A stretch of 64,000 bases of DNA, from NCBI GenBank assembly GCA_030248065.1, contig JASAMV010004886.1, positions 1-64,000 of the forward strand, in the 5' to 3' direction. How positions within the stretch are numbered: the first letter of the stretch is position 1; each line of letters opens with the position of its first letter. The notes under the pieces were generated by a model. That model ran no database searches, was not told the origin of the DNA, and saw nothing but the letters and a program-made list of their open reading frames with translations. Positions 32,085 through 43,760 of the stretch are shown here, piece after piece. This DNA comes from Rhynchonema sp. JSB1_4 (taxonomy: Eukaryota > Nematoda > Chromadorea > Monhysterida > Xyalidae). The position numbers and the translations under genes were made by a program.

Positions 32085-35000
32085 ATGGCAACGTCACCAT
32101 TACACGTATCGTTTCTTGTGATTTGTGCAGTAATCTCACACGCTATGGGGCAAAATACCATAGGCGGACAAAGATCCACACAAGACTCATCGTCGTCAAC
32201 TGCTTCCCGTGATGCGTGGTCCTCGACGGGTGAGCTTTTGCAAAATTATAGAAGTGAGAGAGCCAAAGACACCTTATTCACAGGTTCAGGGACAGACGGT
32301 AATGGAGATTCAAGTGGTTTTAGCAAGTTGAAAGATTTGTTGTTTTGCTTACAATTCAGGGAAACTGCTACTTCGTTTGGCTTCGATGAAACAAACAAGC
32401 TAACGGTCTATCCAAGGTTGTTCTCGGTTGCCGACAGACTGTTAATGTATTTAGCAGGATCCAATGTTACCAAGGTGGAGGCTCAAGTTGGAATTTTGAT
32501 ACCACATGGCATACCGCTAGTCGACGACAAATTTGGATATTCGACGTCAGGAGGCGCAGTTTCGGTTGCTTTGGACCGAGTGGTTCGTGAAGGACTGCTG
32601 TCGCAAGTGGAATGGAGGTAGAACAAAACAAAAAATAAGAATCACTCCGGTTAATGATCAGACTTAAAAGCAAGCAGAACAACCAGAACTTGTGCTTTCA
32701 GATTCAGTGTTGGTTTTTCTCAATGTCATGAAGCTACTGCAGTTGGTGAATTGATCAAATTGGTTACCGAAAGTAAAGTGGACGTTATTATCGGACCGCC
32801 GTGCTCAATCGGTGAGATGTTCCAACGCGGTGCAAGTTCATCAGAAAATCACGGCTAACAAGAACAAATTTAGCTGCCGTTCCGACAGCTGTCGTTGCAA
32901 AGTTCTACAACCTTCCAATGTTTAGTTGGGCCTCGACAAGTGTCCTGATGGCAGATGCTCGCTACACCACTCTTGTACGAGTGATAAGCTCTGCGTTGAG
33001 GTAAGCCCGCCCACTTAAAATTTATGCGCTTACCCCAACATAATCATAGGCTCGGCCGAGCGCTGCGTGAGTTCCTGACTTACTTTAATTGGAGCCGATT
33101 TGGTATGCTGTTTACTGACGATAAAGCGACACGTATTTGCTACAGCATCGGGGAAGGTTAGCACCAGAAGCATTAGTCTCTCGCAAGGAACGATCACACA
33201 AACGCCTGGGTGAACATGACAATTTGCAGGTGTCCGGAAAGCTATTGCTAAATATCCCATTGTGAATGTCTACAACATGCCTATAGATGCCTCCACAGTG
33301 ACCGACGAGCAAATTGAAGCTTTTCTGACTGGGCTACCAAATTTTGCGCGCGGTAGGTGACATGCTTGTAGCAGAAAACGTTCATTTCATCGTTTCGATT
33401 GTTTCAGTTGCCATTGTGTGCATGGAAAACGAAGATGACAATCGTAGATTTATGTTGCGAGCGCAAGAAAAAGGAATGGCAGGGAGAGATTACGTGTATA
33501 TTATGCCCGATTACGTTCGTGATATGAGCCGCAGTGAAATGTGGTCGCAGTTCACAGCCACAGCGGACCAAGATAGTCGGGACGCTGAAGCAAAATTGGC
33601 GTTCACACCGTGCTTTTTCGTAAGTGTTTTCCGTTGCTCATTAACAGTGGCGAAAAACGCGACATCCTTTTAGATGGAAGCTAAACTAGCAAGTGAAGAT
33701 GAAGTTCACTATTTCAAGAAACAGATTATTCAACGCATAAAGGAATATCCGTTTTACTACGACTCTGGAGGTGACCTCAGTCAGCAATACGTAAGTGATA
33801 ACTTTGTTGTTGTTCAGAACATGGCTTCACCAAGCAGCTATTCTGTAGGGATCGCTGTACAGTCCTTTCTTGCACGATGCTGTATATCTGTACGCTTATG
33901 CGTTGAACAAAACGATTGAAGCCGGAGGCGACATAACAACTGGAAGCTGGATCATGAACATGACACGCGGCGCTCAGTTTCTTGGTTTGTTACAACCTTC
34001 GTGGTGATAAAATAGCTACATGCCTTAGTTTGTGGCACGAAACATTCCAGGTATTTCGGGGCATGTTGTAATCGACGAGACTGCTGGTCGTGAACCAAAC
34101 TTCGTAATTCGGGGGTTCGATGGCAACATGAAAATGACTGCATTCGCTGAAGCATTGATGTATAAAAAGGATGGAGATGTAAGTTTGTCAGCAAAAAAAC
34201 CGAGTTAGAAGATGCATGCTATTGGTGGTTTTAGACCATTCATCTGTTGGTGCCGGAGCGAATGATATGGGAATCAAGAGAAGGTTTTGTGCCCATCGAC
34301 ACCCCGGTTTGCGGATTCTATGGCGAGCTATGCAAAAAAGATACAAGCAACAACCGTACGTTGCATTTCGTTGCACGGTTGCGTTTCACGTTTATTATAA
34401 AATATTAAATCCTAGACGCTTCAGTGTTGCTATATGTTCTTGTCGGTGCTGTTACTGCCACATTGGTTGTTGGTATTATCGTCATTCTCTTGGTCAGCTA
34501 CATTCGGTTAGTTGACTGGCGTATCTGTTTGTTAGGAATGCCTCGGTTCGAGCTTCGACAATGCGAAATTTCAGGAAAACCTTGGTTGAAAACGAAATGT
34601 CAAAAATGCTGTGGAAAATAAACTATAATGAACTGGCATTTATCACCGATAAGGTACGCAGATTTATCATTGTTCCAGAAAAATGATTTAAACTACAAAA
34701 CCGACCGTTCTCAGAAACGAACGCGGTCCGTGGGATCAGCGAACACGATCAGTACACAAGCCAGCGACGACACGCAAGACGCCATCGCAAAGGGCTACAC
34801 AAACGTGGCTCACTATAAGGCGGTGTTGTGTTGGGTGAAAGAGCATAACGGCAGCATGGTTTTCAGCAGCCAGGCGGACCATGAGCACATGAAGACAGCT
34901 AGTTCAATGTTTTTACAAATTGCGCCCAATACTCCTCATACCGAGTCGGTTCCATGTTCAGATGCGCGATCTCACTCACGACAATTTGAACCTTTTTCAT

Positions 35001-37395
35001 GGACTTGTACTAGATGCACCGAAGCCGTCTTCAGTTTGGAAGTATCAGTCGAAAGGGAGCTTGGAGGTTGGTCAAGGTTATTTCACACAGCGGAATAAGC
35101 CTCAAAATTCTCAAGCAAATTTGTTCTTCAGGACGTGCTGCACAATGATAACTACAAATTGGATTGGTTTTTCAAGTATTCTCTGCTTAAAGACTGCGCC
35201 AATGTTAGCTGATTATTCGTACATGTAAACAAGAATACATAAATCCGAGCCTTGGGTACTTAGGGGATGGAATATCTTCACTCAATGCTTGGCTCAATGG
35301 GTCGCCTGCGATCATCAAACTGCCTGGTCGATCAGGCTTGGGTGCTGAAGATCACAGATTATGGACTGAATAAAATGCGCACGAATAAAAAGGAAGCAAA
35401 GGGTACAACAAAATGTTACGATTATTCGTGGATATCGAATGGTGACCAAGCCTAAGTTTAGAAAAACTGTGGACTGCTCCCGAATATTTACGCATGATTG
35501 ACCCGCCTGTTGGTGGCTCAATGGAAGGCGACGTCTACAGCTTCGCCATTATCATTCAGGAAGTGCTCTGTCGAGATCGACCGTATTGCAACGACAATCT
35601 GGGAATGGGAGGTGAGTAATGTTGATTACCTCAGTCCGGAACGTTGCAGAACAGTCCAACGCGCACAGACTGCATTCTGCGAGTGGCCAAATGCGAGTCT
35701 CCGCCATTTCGCCCAACTGTAAATATCAGCAACTCAAGCGAAGCTGACCCAGCGATGATTCAACTGATGAACGATTGCTGGAAAGAAGATCCGTCATTTC
35801 GTCCCACGTTCCACTCGGTGAGCTTATCGTAGGGTGGAATTTTCGAAACGGTGTAAAGGTCAGTTGGGCGTAAAGGTCGTTGTAAAGGTCGGTCGAAAGC
35901 TCGGTCGGCGTAGCTCGGTGTAAACGTGAAACATTGCCTGTTATTAACGTGGAATGTTTCAAGTTTACACCGAGGTCTATCACACTGAGCTGTCGACCAA
36001 GCTTTCCACCGACCCTTACACCCAACTGACCTTTACACCGTTTCGAAAATATCACCCATAGTCACCAAAAATGCAGCTTTCTTCATTGTTATGTACGACA
36101 TTTTTTAGGTTAAATCGACTGTGCGAACAATGGGTCGCGGTAGGAAGATCAACCTGATGGATCACGCGCTCAAAATGATGGAGAAGTTTACGCAAGGCCT
36201 AGAGCAAACCATAGTGGAACGAAGCAAGCAGGTGGCCGATGAGCTGAAAAAGGCAGACACGATGGTGTACCAACTATTGCCTAAGTTTGCATTGTTGATT
36301 TCTTGTTGCGTTTAGTAGGTGGTACAAGCTGGTGCCAAAACTTCAGAACGATTGCTGATAAGATGAAATCGGGGCAAATTGTGGAGCCTGAGCGTTACGA
36401 TACGAGCACGGTTGTGATCGTGGAGATGGGCAACTTTGACGAGATGATATTTGGAAAAAATGCTCTCCAGTGTGTCACAATGCTGAATGATGTGCAGCAC
36501 TATGTGAACGAGACTATCATGAAATATGACGCATATCGGGTAACTGCGGTTAACTTTTTCTCACCGAATTAACTTTTGACAGAAACCGAACGACTTGAAG
36601 GTGGAGTCACTCGGCAGCGGCGTAGTGGGAATCAGCGGGGTGCCTGACCGAAATGGCAACCAGCACGCACAAATAGTGGCGGACTTAGCATTGAACCTAG
36701 TGACCGACGCTGCTGAAGGAACGGTTGCGAAGAGCACCAAAAACGAAAACCTACAGTTGCGCATTGGTGTTCATTCAGGTACACGATACTCCTGTTGGCA
36801 CCAATTAAGCGAAGCATAAATGCAAGGCTTGAGAAATTCTAGGCCCGGTGATCGCTGGAGTGGCCGGAACGGCAATTCCTCGTTTTTGCGTATTCGGCCC
36901 AACAGTGGAGATTGCAGAACGCCTGGAGGAAACTGGCAAAAGTTGGTACCGAATTTTATTTTCTGGCACGATTGATTACCGAAAGAGACCTGATTACCGT
37001 TCAGTATCGTGCATCCACATGAGTGAAGCAACCCATGCGCATTTGATGGACTTGGGAGGTGGGTTCGTGTCGAAAGCCCGCGGCGAAATCGTTGTAAAAG
37101 GACATGGAGTGATGTTCACGTATTGGCTGCTGGGTAAGAGCTCGAACACAATCTTCGACAACACCAGTGACACAACCAGTGGACGATCGGTGGCTCGTAC
37201 CAGGTGGCCGTTTTCAAATAACAACTTGACTCGCTCAGGCCGAGCATGGTAACTCAAGTGCTCAACCGCAAACTGCCATTTAGCCACACGGATGTGCGAA
37301 GTGTGACGAGTACCGAGGGCGGTGGACAAGACAGTCGAGCCCAGAGCCGAGCATCAGCGTCATCGGCTGCGCATAAGTCCGGTGAAGACGCGTGA
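32085..37395 (+). CDS. Receptor guanylate cyclase paralogue 3 (GC3), cyclase site degenerate
   Basis: Best-preserved copy, about 1147 residues. Exons: 32085-32229, 32284-32316, 32458-32617, 32702-32811, 32874-33000, 33050-33156, 33230-33352, 33408-33619, 33674-33790, 33849-33984, 34051-34178, 34235-34355, 34416-34506, 34575-34653, 34715-34897, 34962-35066, 35132-35203, 35264-35402, 35462-35611, 35669-35817, 36109-36284, 36347-36539, 36601-36778, 36843-36941, 37005-37203, 37284-37395; phases sum to a whole frame. Signal peptide 1-22, ANF receptor about 50-500, membrane helix about 508-536, pseudokinase about 564-829 (HRD-equivalent [14 protein letters not shown]), dimerisation helix about 835-885, cyclase about 890-1085, Ser-rich tail. 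Kept: the Glu of VESLG, the Cys of FCVFG, the Arg of AERLEE and the Lys of VVKGHG. Lost: both metal Asp (VEMGNF; LGSGVV) and the catalytic Asn (VEIAERL). One intron (34898-34961) appears to be GC-AG. Confidence 0.92.
35833..36056. mobile_element. MITE in GC3 intron, reference copy of the GGTGG family
   Basis: Inverted ends GGTGGAATTTTCGAAACGGT and ACCGTTTCGAAAATATCACC. The 224-bp element lies between exons 35669-35817 and 36109-36284. Flanking pentamers CGTAG/CATAG are near-duplicates. The same element at 45028-45689 is interrupted by a hAT insertion; this copy shows the empty site. Confidence 0.85.
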
Positions 37396-37430
37396 GCAGA
37401 ACAAGAATGAGAACAACCAAGATTGTTTAA

Positions 37431-37569
37431 AGGCCCAACTATCGTTCTCTCACGCAACACGAAACAAATTCTCGCGCGCTGATTGGCTGGCGCGCGCCTG
37501 AGAGCCAATCAGCGTGGGAAAATTTGTTTCGTGTTGCGTGGGAGAACGAAGTATACATAGTTAGGCCCT
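37431..37569. mobile_element. Short hairpin MITE downstream of GC3
   Basis: Ends AGGCCCAACTAT and complement, with inner matching arms around CACGCAACACGAAACAAATT and CGCGCTGATTGGCT. Same family as 57245-57382. It starts 35 bp after the GC3 stop, so it probably lies in the 3' untranslated region. Confidence 0.8.
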
Positions 37570-37841
37570 TACACCACAATATGATCATAAAAATCGAAAG
37601 GTATATTTACACGTGTATTTCTGTTGTCTAACCGTTGACATGTCGTTCCGTACTCTTGAGCTTTGTCCACATGTTCCTGTGTTGTATTGTATTGTATGTA
37701 TGCTGCTTTTCAAGACCACAAGTTATATTTTGTCATGGAAGCTATATGTTGAATGAAACTGCGCCTGAACAAATTGCTCAAACAGTTCTGGCTAGCTAAT
37801 GTGCGTTATTTCATATGTATTTCACTGCACGTTGTTGCCCC

Positions 37842-38052
37842 GTCCTCATGTGGACATTTTGTCCGCATGGACAAATCTTTGTTTTGGCCGTAGTTTGTCA
37901 ATTCCTGAAACTTCAGCTTTGACCAGCATACTAATTGTTTCGCTAGATGTTCTGAACAACTGTTAGAATTTTCGAAGCCATTGCTGCAACCAATTGCAAA
38001 ATATGATAAATGCAACGTTTTGTCCATGCGGACAAAATGTCCACATGAGGAC
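37842..38052. mobile_element. MITE with about 33-bp perfect TIRs
   Basis: GTCCTCATGTGGACATTTTG continues through GTCCGCATGGACAAA and is matched perfectly in inverse at the right end. The ends also contain shorter GTCCRCATG repeats. No clear target duplication. It sits in the GC3-TCP11L interval (37396-38519), which shows no gene; an AATAAA at 38281 could serve GC3. Confidence 0.8.
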
Positions 38053-38519
38053 AAGTACATATAACTCCACCTTAAGTTGTTACTTTCTTGCTGGTGTTTG
38101 GTTTGCTAACATGTACGGAAACTTCAACAATTTCTGATTCTATGTGATTCCAGTAGTATTTTATCCGTGATCAGACAGGACATAGTGACACTTTTCATGT
38201 TCACAAAATTCAGTGTAAGGCAGGCAATATAAAAGTTGAATGTTGTCGTCATGAAAACATCTGTTATTGCTACATCGAACAATAAATATTTGCCGAAGCA
38301 GTACTACCACGCATCAATGGACTAAAACTAAGCACTTTATGTACAACTACTGAACATTTGGAGTAATAGGTATAATAGAGGGAATTTTATAGCTGATCAA
38401 AAGCAGTGTGCGAATGGTTTTTAAAGCGTGTGCTTGAGCTCCACTCGCAGTAGAAGTGCAGAAGGGAAGCCATATTTTGTATGAATTGTGAAATTCAATT
38501 GCTAGCTAATGGGGGGTTC

Positions 38520-41500
38520 TCAGTCCGCTGATATGGCCTGTGGTTGATTGGCAGCCACCCACTGACGCAGTACCAGTTCACGGTAGCGATCAAGAAACAC
38601 CTTTAACAAATCATGGCTGTCTTTTTCAGCACTTCTTTCCAAGAATTCTAAAATCCGTGATAATGTGAGCTCACCTGTCGATTATGGCTGACCAATCTGA
38701 GGAACTGTCCCGTCATGCGAGCCAATTCACGTTGTACAATGCTGAGACCGGGAGGCAATTTGATTGGACTTGCTGACGGCGAACCGATCACTTGCAGCAC
38801 AAATTGACGAATTCGATTGTCTGGAGAAAAACAGTGAGCACTTTCGTTGACAAATTCACATGGTTCAAATAATCACTGAGAAAAAACACGTCAAAGTGCA
38901 AGTACTCACTTATAAGGTTGCGAACAGGTTGTTCACCAGAGTTCATGTCCAATATTTGTTTCTTCATTGCATGAGCTGTCGCATCGGTAAGCGGCGATTG
39001 ATTCACACGTGTCCGATACAGGTTGACGGTGACCACACTTTGTTCGGACACACCTGGCAGAATGTCGGGCAGATCGCTGAAGCAAAGAAGCAGAAAATGG
39101 CATTCCAAGAACACAATTCCTGAGCGTTGAGGTACTGTTCAATAGGGCACGCAAGTATAGTCCAGCCACGAACTCATGAGACGACTTATTTTTGAAGTTG
39201 ACTTGAACGGATCCAATAATGTTCCGGTTCCACGTATCTCGTAAATGAAAGAAAGAGAAAAGCATGTACTTTGTAAAAACACGCTACTACCTCGGTGCGT
39301 AAATTCCCTTTTGACTCCAAGAACATTTGTGTATTGAACGACGTTGCTGTTCGCGTAAGCACTCAACATATTGAGGTCAGCCAGCTGGAACTTGTCATCA
39401 TCTCTCTCGGCCCAATCTCTTTCTTTTCTTTGCGAAAACACGTGTAACCAGAGCATTTTTCAATCTGGCCAAGCAAGCTTTAAAAAGAGTCGTCTCATGA
39501 GCTCGTGGTTGGACGACAGCGGTTTCGTTTTGATACATGGTCTGTTTTCTGGACTGGTAAAGTCAAGAATTTGTCAGGCTGTGGCGACAAAAACCGTCCG
39601 GAACTCGAACAACACCACTTAATTGAATGATTGATAAGACAAGACAGCACAACAAATACAACGAGCAGAATAAATTGTACCCAACCTGAGCCTGCAGTTG
39701 TCCAACACGACCATACTGTCGGCCTTGACCTTTTCTCTGAATTCCTTCACGTCAGCTACATCGCGTCCGGCACAGTTCGCGGCGATCATTACAATCGATG
39801 TAACCAGGCACAACTGGAGACAACGCGAACGCAGCTCACTCAAACGTTGCTGGTCGACACGTAGGGTCTTGAAGTCAGAAATAAAGATGTAAACGTTCGA
39901 GATTAAATAATGCCACTATATTTAACCAGCGTAAAACATGTTTATTATCTTAGCGGGGCCAACTTTGTCGCTGGCTTAAACTAGTGGCACGAATCATTCA
40001 GTTAATCGAAAGTCACGCGATCAATGGAAATTGATGCAATTTAGGCGAAAATGACACCGAAATTTTACAGGCGTTTTGCATGGTTTTGGTAGGCCAAATT
40101 AAATTTCAGTGCCTTTTGGCATCCAAGAATCAGACTTTGGCGCTAGTGACGCCTGGTTTCCTTGAAATAAGAATTCCTGCACGTGATCAAGTGAGACCGG
40201 ACCGATCTCCTCACCTCCGGAAACTCCCACTGATCATTCCAGTCCAGCATGAGCCAATACGCACAACAAATCACTTCGTTACTTTGCAGTTCGCTCATGT
40301 CAACTTGTGTCTCAACGTTGGCGCGTTTGCTATCATTGGTTGATTGTGCTTGTTGCCGTGAAATGTGCCAGGCGCTGAAGGCTCTTTTGAACCACGCCTC
40401 TGTGTGCCGTAAACCATCTGAAAAATAAACACGTTTGTTAAATGGTCCGCCATATATATGCGACCTCAGTCAATCTCAATGAAACTTGGCACGGTGACTA
40501 GGCTTGGTCCAGAACACTCACGGCCAAGAAAAAATTTTTCCGTGTCAGCTCCCTGCCTGAGCCCGAAGGACTGAAAGCTAAAAAAATTTTGACCCTACCT
40601 CCGCACTTTGAACTTGCATGTGCGGTACAGATCGATATTTTAATTTCAAGCTGCGGAGGTAGGGTCAAAATTTTTTACCTTTCAGTCGCCCGAGCTCAGA
40701 CAGGGAGCTGATATGGGAAAAAGTTTTCTTGGTCGTGAGTGTTTTGGACCAAGCTCAGTCACCGCGCCAAGTTTCATTGAGATCGGTTAAGGTCGCATTA
40801 TATATGGCGGGGGCCCTTAAACAGTTTCGTTGTGTTTACATTAAAGTTCAACTTCAACAACGTACCTGGATGTGTACTGAGGAATTCATTGAACTTCTCC
40901 CGTTCGTATGTCACCGAATTCTCTTGTATCGTCGGTCGCAGCGATTTGATGGTGTAATTGGCCATGTCTAGTTTCATCAGATCAAGTGTGTGAAAGATGC
41001 CACTGAAATGAGCCTTTTGACAGGACAGTTACGAAATTTGCACGAAATCGGATGAAATCGAACCGAACCGATATAATGGAATAAGCTCTGTTGTTTGTTT
41101 GAGCCGCTCCAGCTCCTGGTCCCGAACGGGCGCACACAGTCTGCCCATCACTGCTAGAATGAACTGTGCTGCTGGCATGAAGTCGTAATTCGGATCCACC
41201 GAGCACTGTTGCCTGATCAAGTCCAGATCGAGATTTTCATCCAACTCTGCCTTCAGCCGTGTGTGCGTCGACATCACCAGGCCAGAGATAATCTGAGGAT
41301 CGTTCTGGTGCATTATTGCAAGAAAATATTTAGGCAGAAACCATAATAAACATTCTGAATGGATCGCTCGATCACAGACTTGTTTTATTTCCTGCAGCAG
41401 ATCGAGTGCCATGTCAACTTTCGGCGGCGATTCGTTAAGTTGTTCTTGCAGTTTGTCGAAAAACGCCCGATGCATCTGTTCCTTCACAACTTTGTCCAAA

Positions 41501-43760
41501 GTGCCTTCTGGCGGCTCGGTCGGTTTTAACTGCGAAATTACGTCGTTTTTACAAACAAAAGTTTGTATCGACAATCATCGGGCAATTACATCTGGCAAAA
41601 ATTAAGAAACACGAGAATAGGGATCGGACATGGGTGCAAATGTGGATGTTAGTAACCTCCAGCGGTACACTTAGGCTTAGTTTTGTGTTTGGCATGAGCC
41701 ATGCTGAGTGGCTGACGCCTACTCGTTTTTAGGTTCAGCTCTTTTGGCTTCTGCTTATTTTTTCCTGCATAAAGTGGTCTGGCGTTTGTGCATACTCATA
41801 CTGGCTGTACCCGATTACCGGGGGTGGGGAAGAGGTGGCTGGGTATCTATGTATATTTATGGGTTCTGCAGGTAAAAAACTGGTTTTTCGACCTCGGATT
41901 AGTGTAGTTCATGGGGGTCCCTCCCTCGGGTACGCTATCCCCCTCAGGTTATACCAGACACGAAAGAAAACGGTCTTTTCACGAAAAAAACCGGTTTTTT
42001 CCGAGGCCCTAATACTTTTCCATTTATCTTCAAGGTGGTTTTTATCGGGTTTTTATTTTACTTTTCCCAAAAAAATTACACAAAACCGATGAGTTTTTTT
42101 GGTTCGGATCAACTTTTGATCGGATGTTCGGACCAAAATTTTCCATGAAAACATTCTTTTGTGTCAGAGAATGTTTGAAATCAGTCTTCTTTTGGTCTAA
42201 ATTAAATGTAAAGGTGTTGGCGTGGGCTTTTTCGGCACTGTGCGGGTGGTATGGGCACGTGCTTTTTCACCAAATGTGTGGGTGTAGGTCAGAAGTCGCA
42301 ATCGGGCCGGGCCGCGATTTTGGGCTTTTCGCTCGGGCCGGGCCGGAGATTTGGAGGGTCGGGCCGGGCCGGGCACCGCGGCCCGAAGCTTCTGAAGTGA
42401 CTTATTTTACTGAAAAAGTAGGGATTTTTGTCAAAAATACTAAAATTTCTGACGGATTCGGCGAGTATTGTCTATCTGACGACTTTTTCATTGAAAACAA
42501 TAAATTTTCAACCAAAAAAATAGGTTCAAAAAATCGCAAAAGTTATGACAAAAATTGGGTTAAAATCTGAGCCAAAAATTCGGGTCGGGCCGGGCCGGGC
42601 CGGGGATTTAGGGGCTCGGGCCGGGCCGGCCAAACCCGGCCCGATTGCGACCTCTGGTGTGGGTGTTTGCGCATTTCAAAGTATAGTGCCCACCGTGAAA
42701 AAAACGTTTTTTCCTGGTAAAAAAAGGAACAAACTGTTTTTTTCGAAGCTAGATAAATTTCCAAAATAAATAACCGGAAAAATTACCGGTAATTTATTTT
42801 TCGTAGAAAACTGTGTTTTTTCGGTCTGGAAAAATTGTCTTGAGGGTCCGAAACTATTTCGCAAAATCGATTAAAAAGGCTAAAACAGGTGAAAACAAGC
42901 CTTTTCCGGCCTACAATACACACGCGGCACTTGTTAAGCCACAAACAAGCAAAAAACTGCCTAAAAGTAGGTGTTCCACCCTTCGGAATTCCTTAACAGT
43001 GGTAACTTATTTGAAAAAATGCTTTTTTTCGGAAAAAACTTTTTTTTCGAAAATATAGATTACCGTAAAAACCTAAATACTAGGGGGCCGTATTAATTCA
43101 CTGACCCCTTTTGGTTTTTACGGTACTGACCCACTCAGTGGGTGTGGGGTGTGGGAGTGGGTTGGGACACCCTAAATTCCGATCCCTACGCGAGAAAGAG
43201 AAGAGACTGAACCTTAAAATCAGGGTTAATGGCAATTTCATGTGCGAGTGCCATGTTATCGAGACCGATAGCCGTGCGCATCAGCTCCTCCAGTCCGACA
43301 TAATGTGGTGGTGATGCGCCTATAAGCATGGTTATGCTAATGATGCACGACGACCCGGTGGAAAATACATACATTATCAAGGGGAATAAACCAAAGTAAG
43401 GTAGGACCAGTCGGAAAATAAATTTTGGAGATTTTCCAATAATTCCCTACGCCCGATAAATTTACTCAACTAACCAGCAACCCACAGGGGCACGTTTGGC
43501 CCGTTTAGCGGTTCGCCATCTTTCAGTTTTCGTTTTTGGTGTTCCGGAGGCGAGGGCGTCACATTTATCGGTGCGCTTGTGCTTGCTGGCGACGCGCCAG
43601 ATCTGGGTGAAACTCGGCTTTTTGCGGGACTTGCTGCCGAGACCGTTGTCGTCTCCTCAATCTTGTCTGCACTTTTCCCTCCATCGTGAGTTTTCTCCGG
43701 TTTCGCCATTTTTGTTCGATTCGACGACTCTTCAGGTCCGTTACCACCGTTATCGGCCAT
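38520..43760 (-). CDS. T-complex protein 11-like
   Basis: TCP11 family, intracellular helical proteins linked in vertebrates to sperm function (TCP11) and to microtubule regulation (TCP11L). Minus-strand exons: 43760-43475 (start; Ser/Lys-rich, disordered), 43319-43213 (ASPPHYVGLEELM and NMALAHEIAIN, the family's N-terminal signature), 41529-41380, 41292-41069 (RLKAELDENLDLDLI, MGRLCAPVRDQE), 41002-40866, 40417-40215, 39867-39686, 39076-38910, 38820-38675, 38647-38520. Phases agree until the last junction, where the frame shifts by one. Either a 27-bp pseudo-intron (38648-38674) is misread or there is a one-base indel near 38655, since frames on both sides look coding. The 1.7 kb intron 41530-43212 and two others hold MITEs. 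Convergent with GC3. About 570 residues. Confidence 0.87.
39160..39514. mobile_element. MITE in TCP11L intron, intact relative of the palindrome's inner edge
   Basis: Inverted ends GTCCAGCCACGAACTCATGA and TCATGAGCTCGTGGTTGGAC. The interior matches the inner ends of the big palindrome (words GAGGTCAGCCAGCTGGAACT and GGCCCAATCTCTTTCTTT) but lacks the ACTAAC minisatellite found there. 355 bp, in the intron between exons 39867-39686 and 39076-38910. Confidence 0.8.
40442..40816. mobile_element. TTAA-flanked MITE in TCP11L intron
   Basis: Inverted ends around CCGCCATATATATGCGACCT and the complement, flanked by TTAA at 40438-40441 and 40817-40820. Inner inverted repeats (GGTAGGGTCAAAATTTTTT) make most of the 375 bp a hairpin. 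No open frame. Confidence 0.8.
42290..42656. mobile_element. GC-rich hAT-type MITE, reference copy
   Basis: Inverted ends CAGAAGTCGCAATCGGGCCG and CGGCCCGATTGCGACCTCTG, with near-exact 8-bp flanks GTGTAGGT/GTGTGGGT. Interior runs of GGGCC create spurious Gly/Arg/Pro-rich frames. It is in the TCP11L intron 41530-43212. The same family occurs at 46407-48243 and as fragments near 6180-6270, 44210-44280, 44640-44705 and 52780-52865. Confidence 0.88.

Noticed and set aside
42124..42764. Gly/Arg/Pro-rich open frames on both strands (also 47990-48326)
   Set aside because: They run through GGGCC repeats of the GC-rich hAT family and follow the repeat, not a protein.
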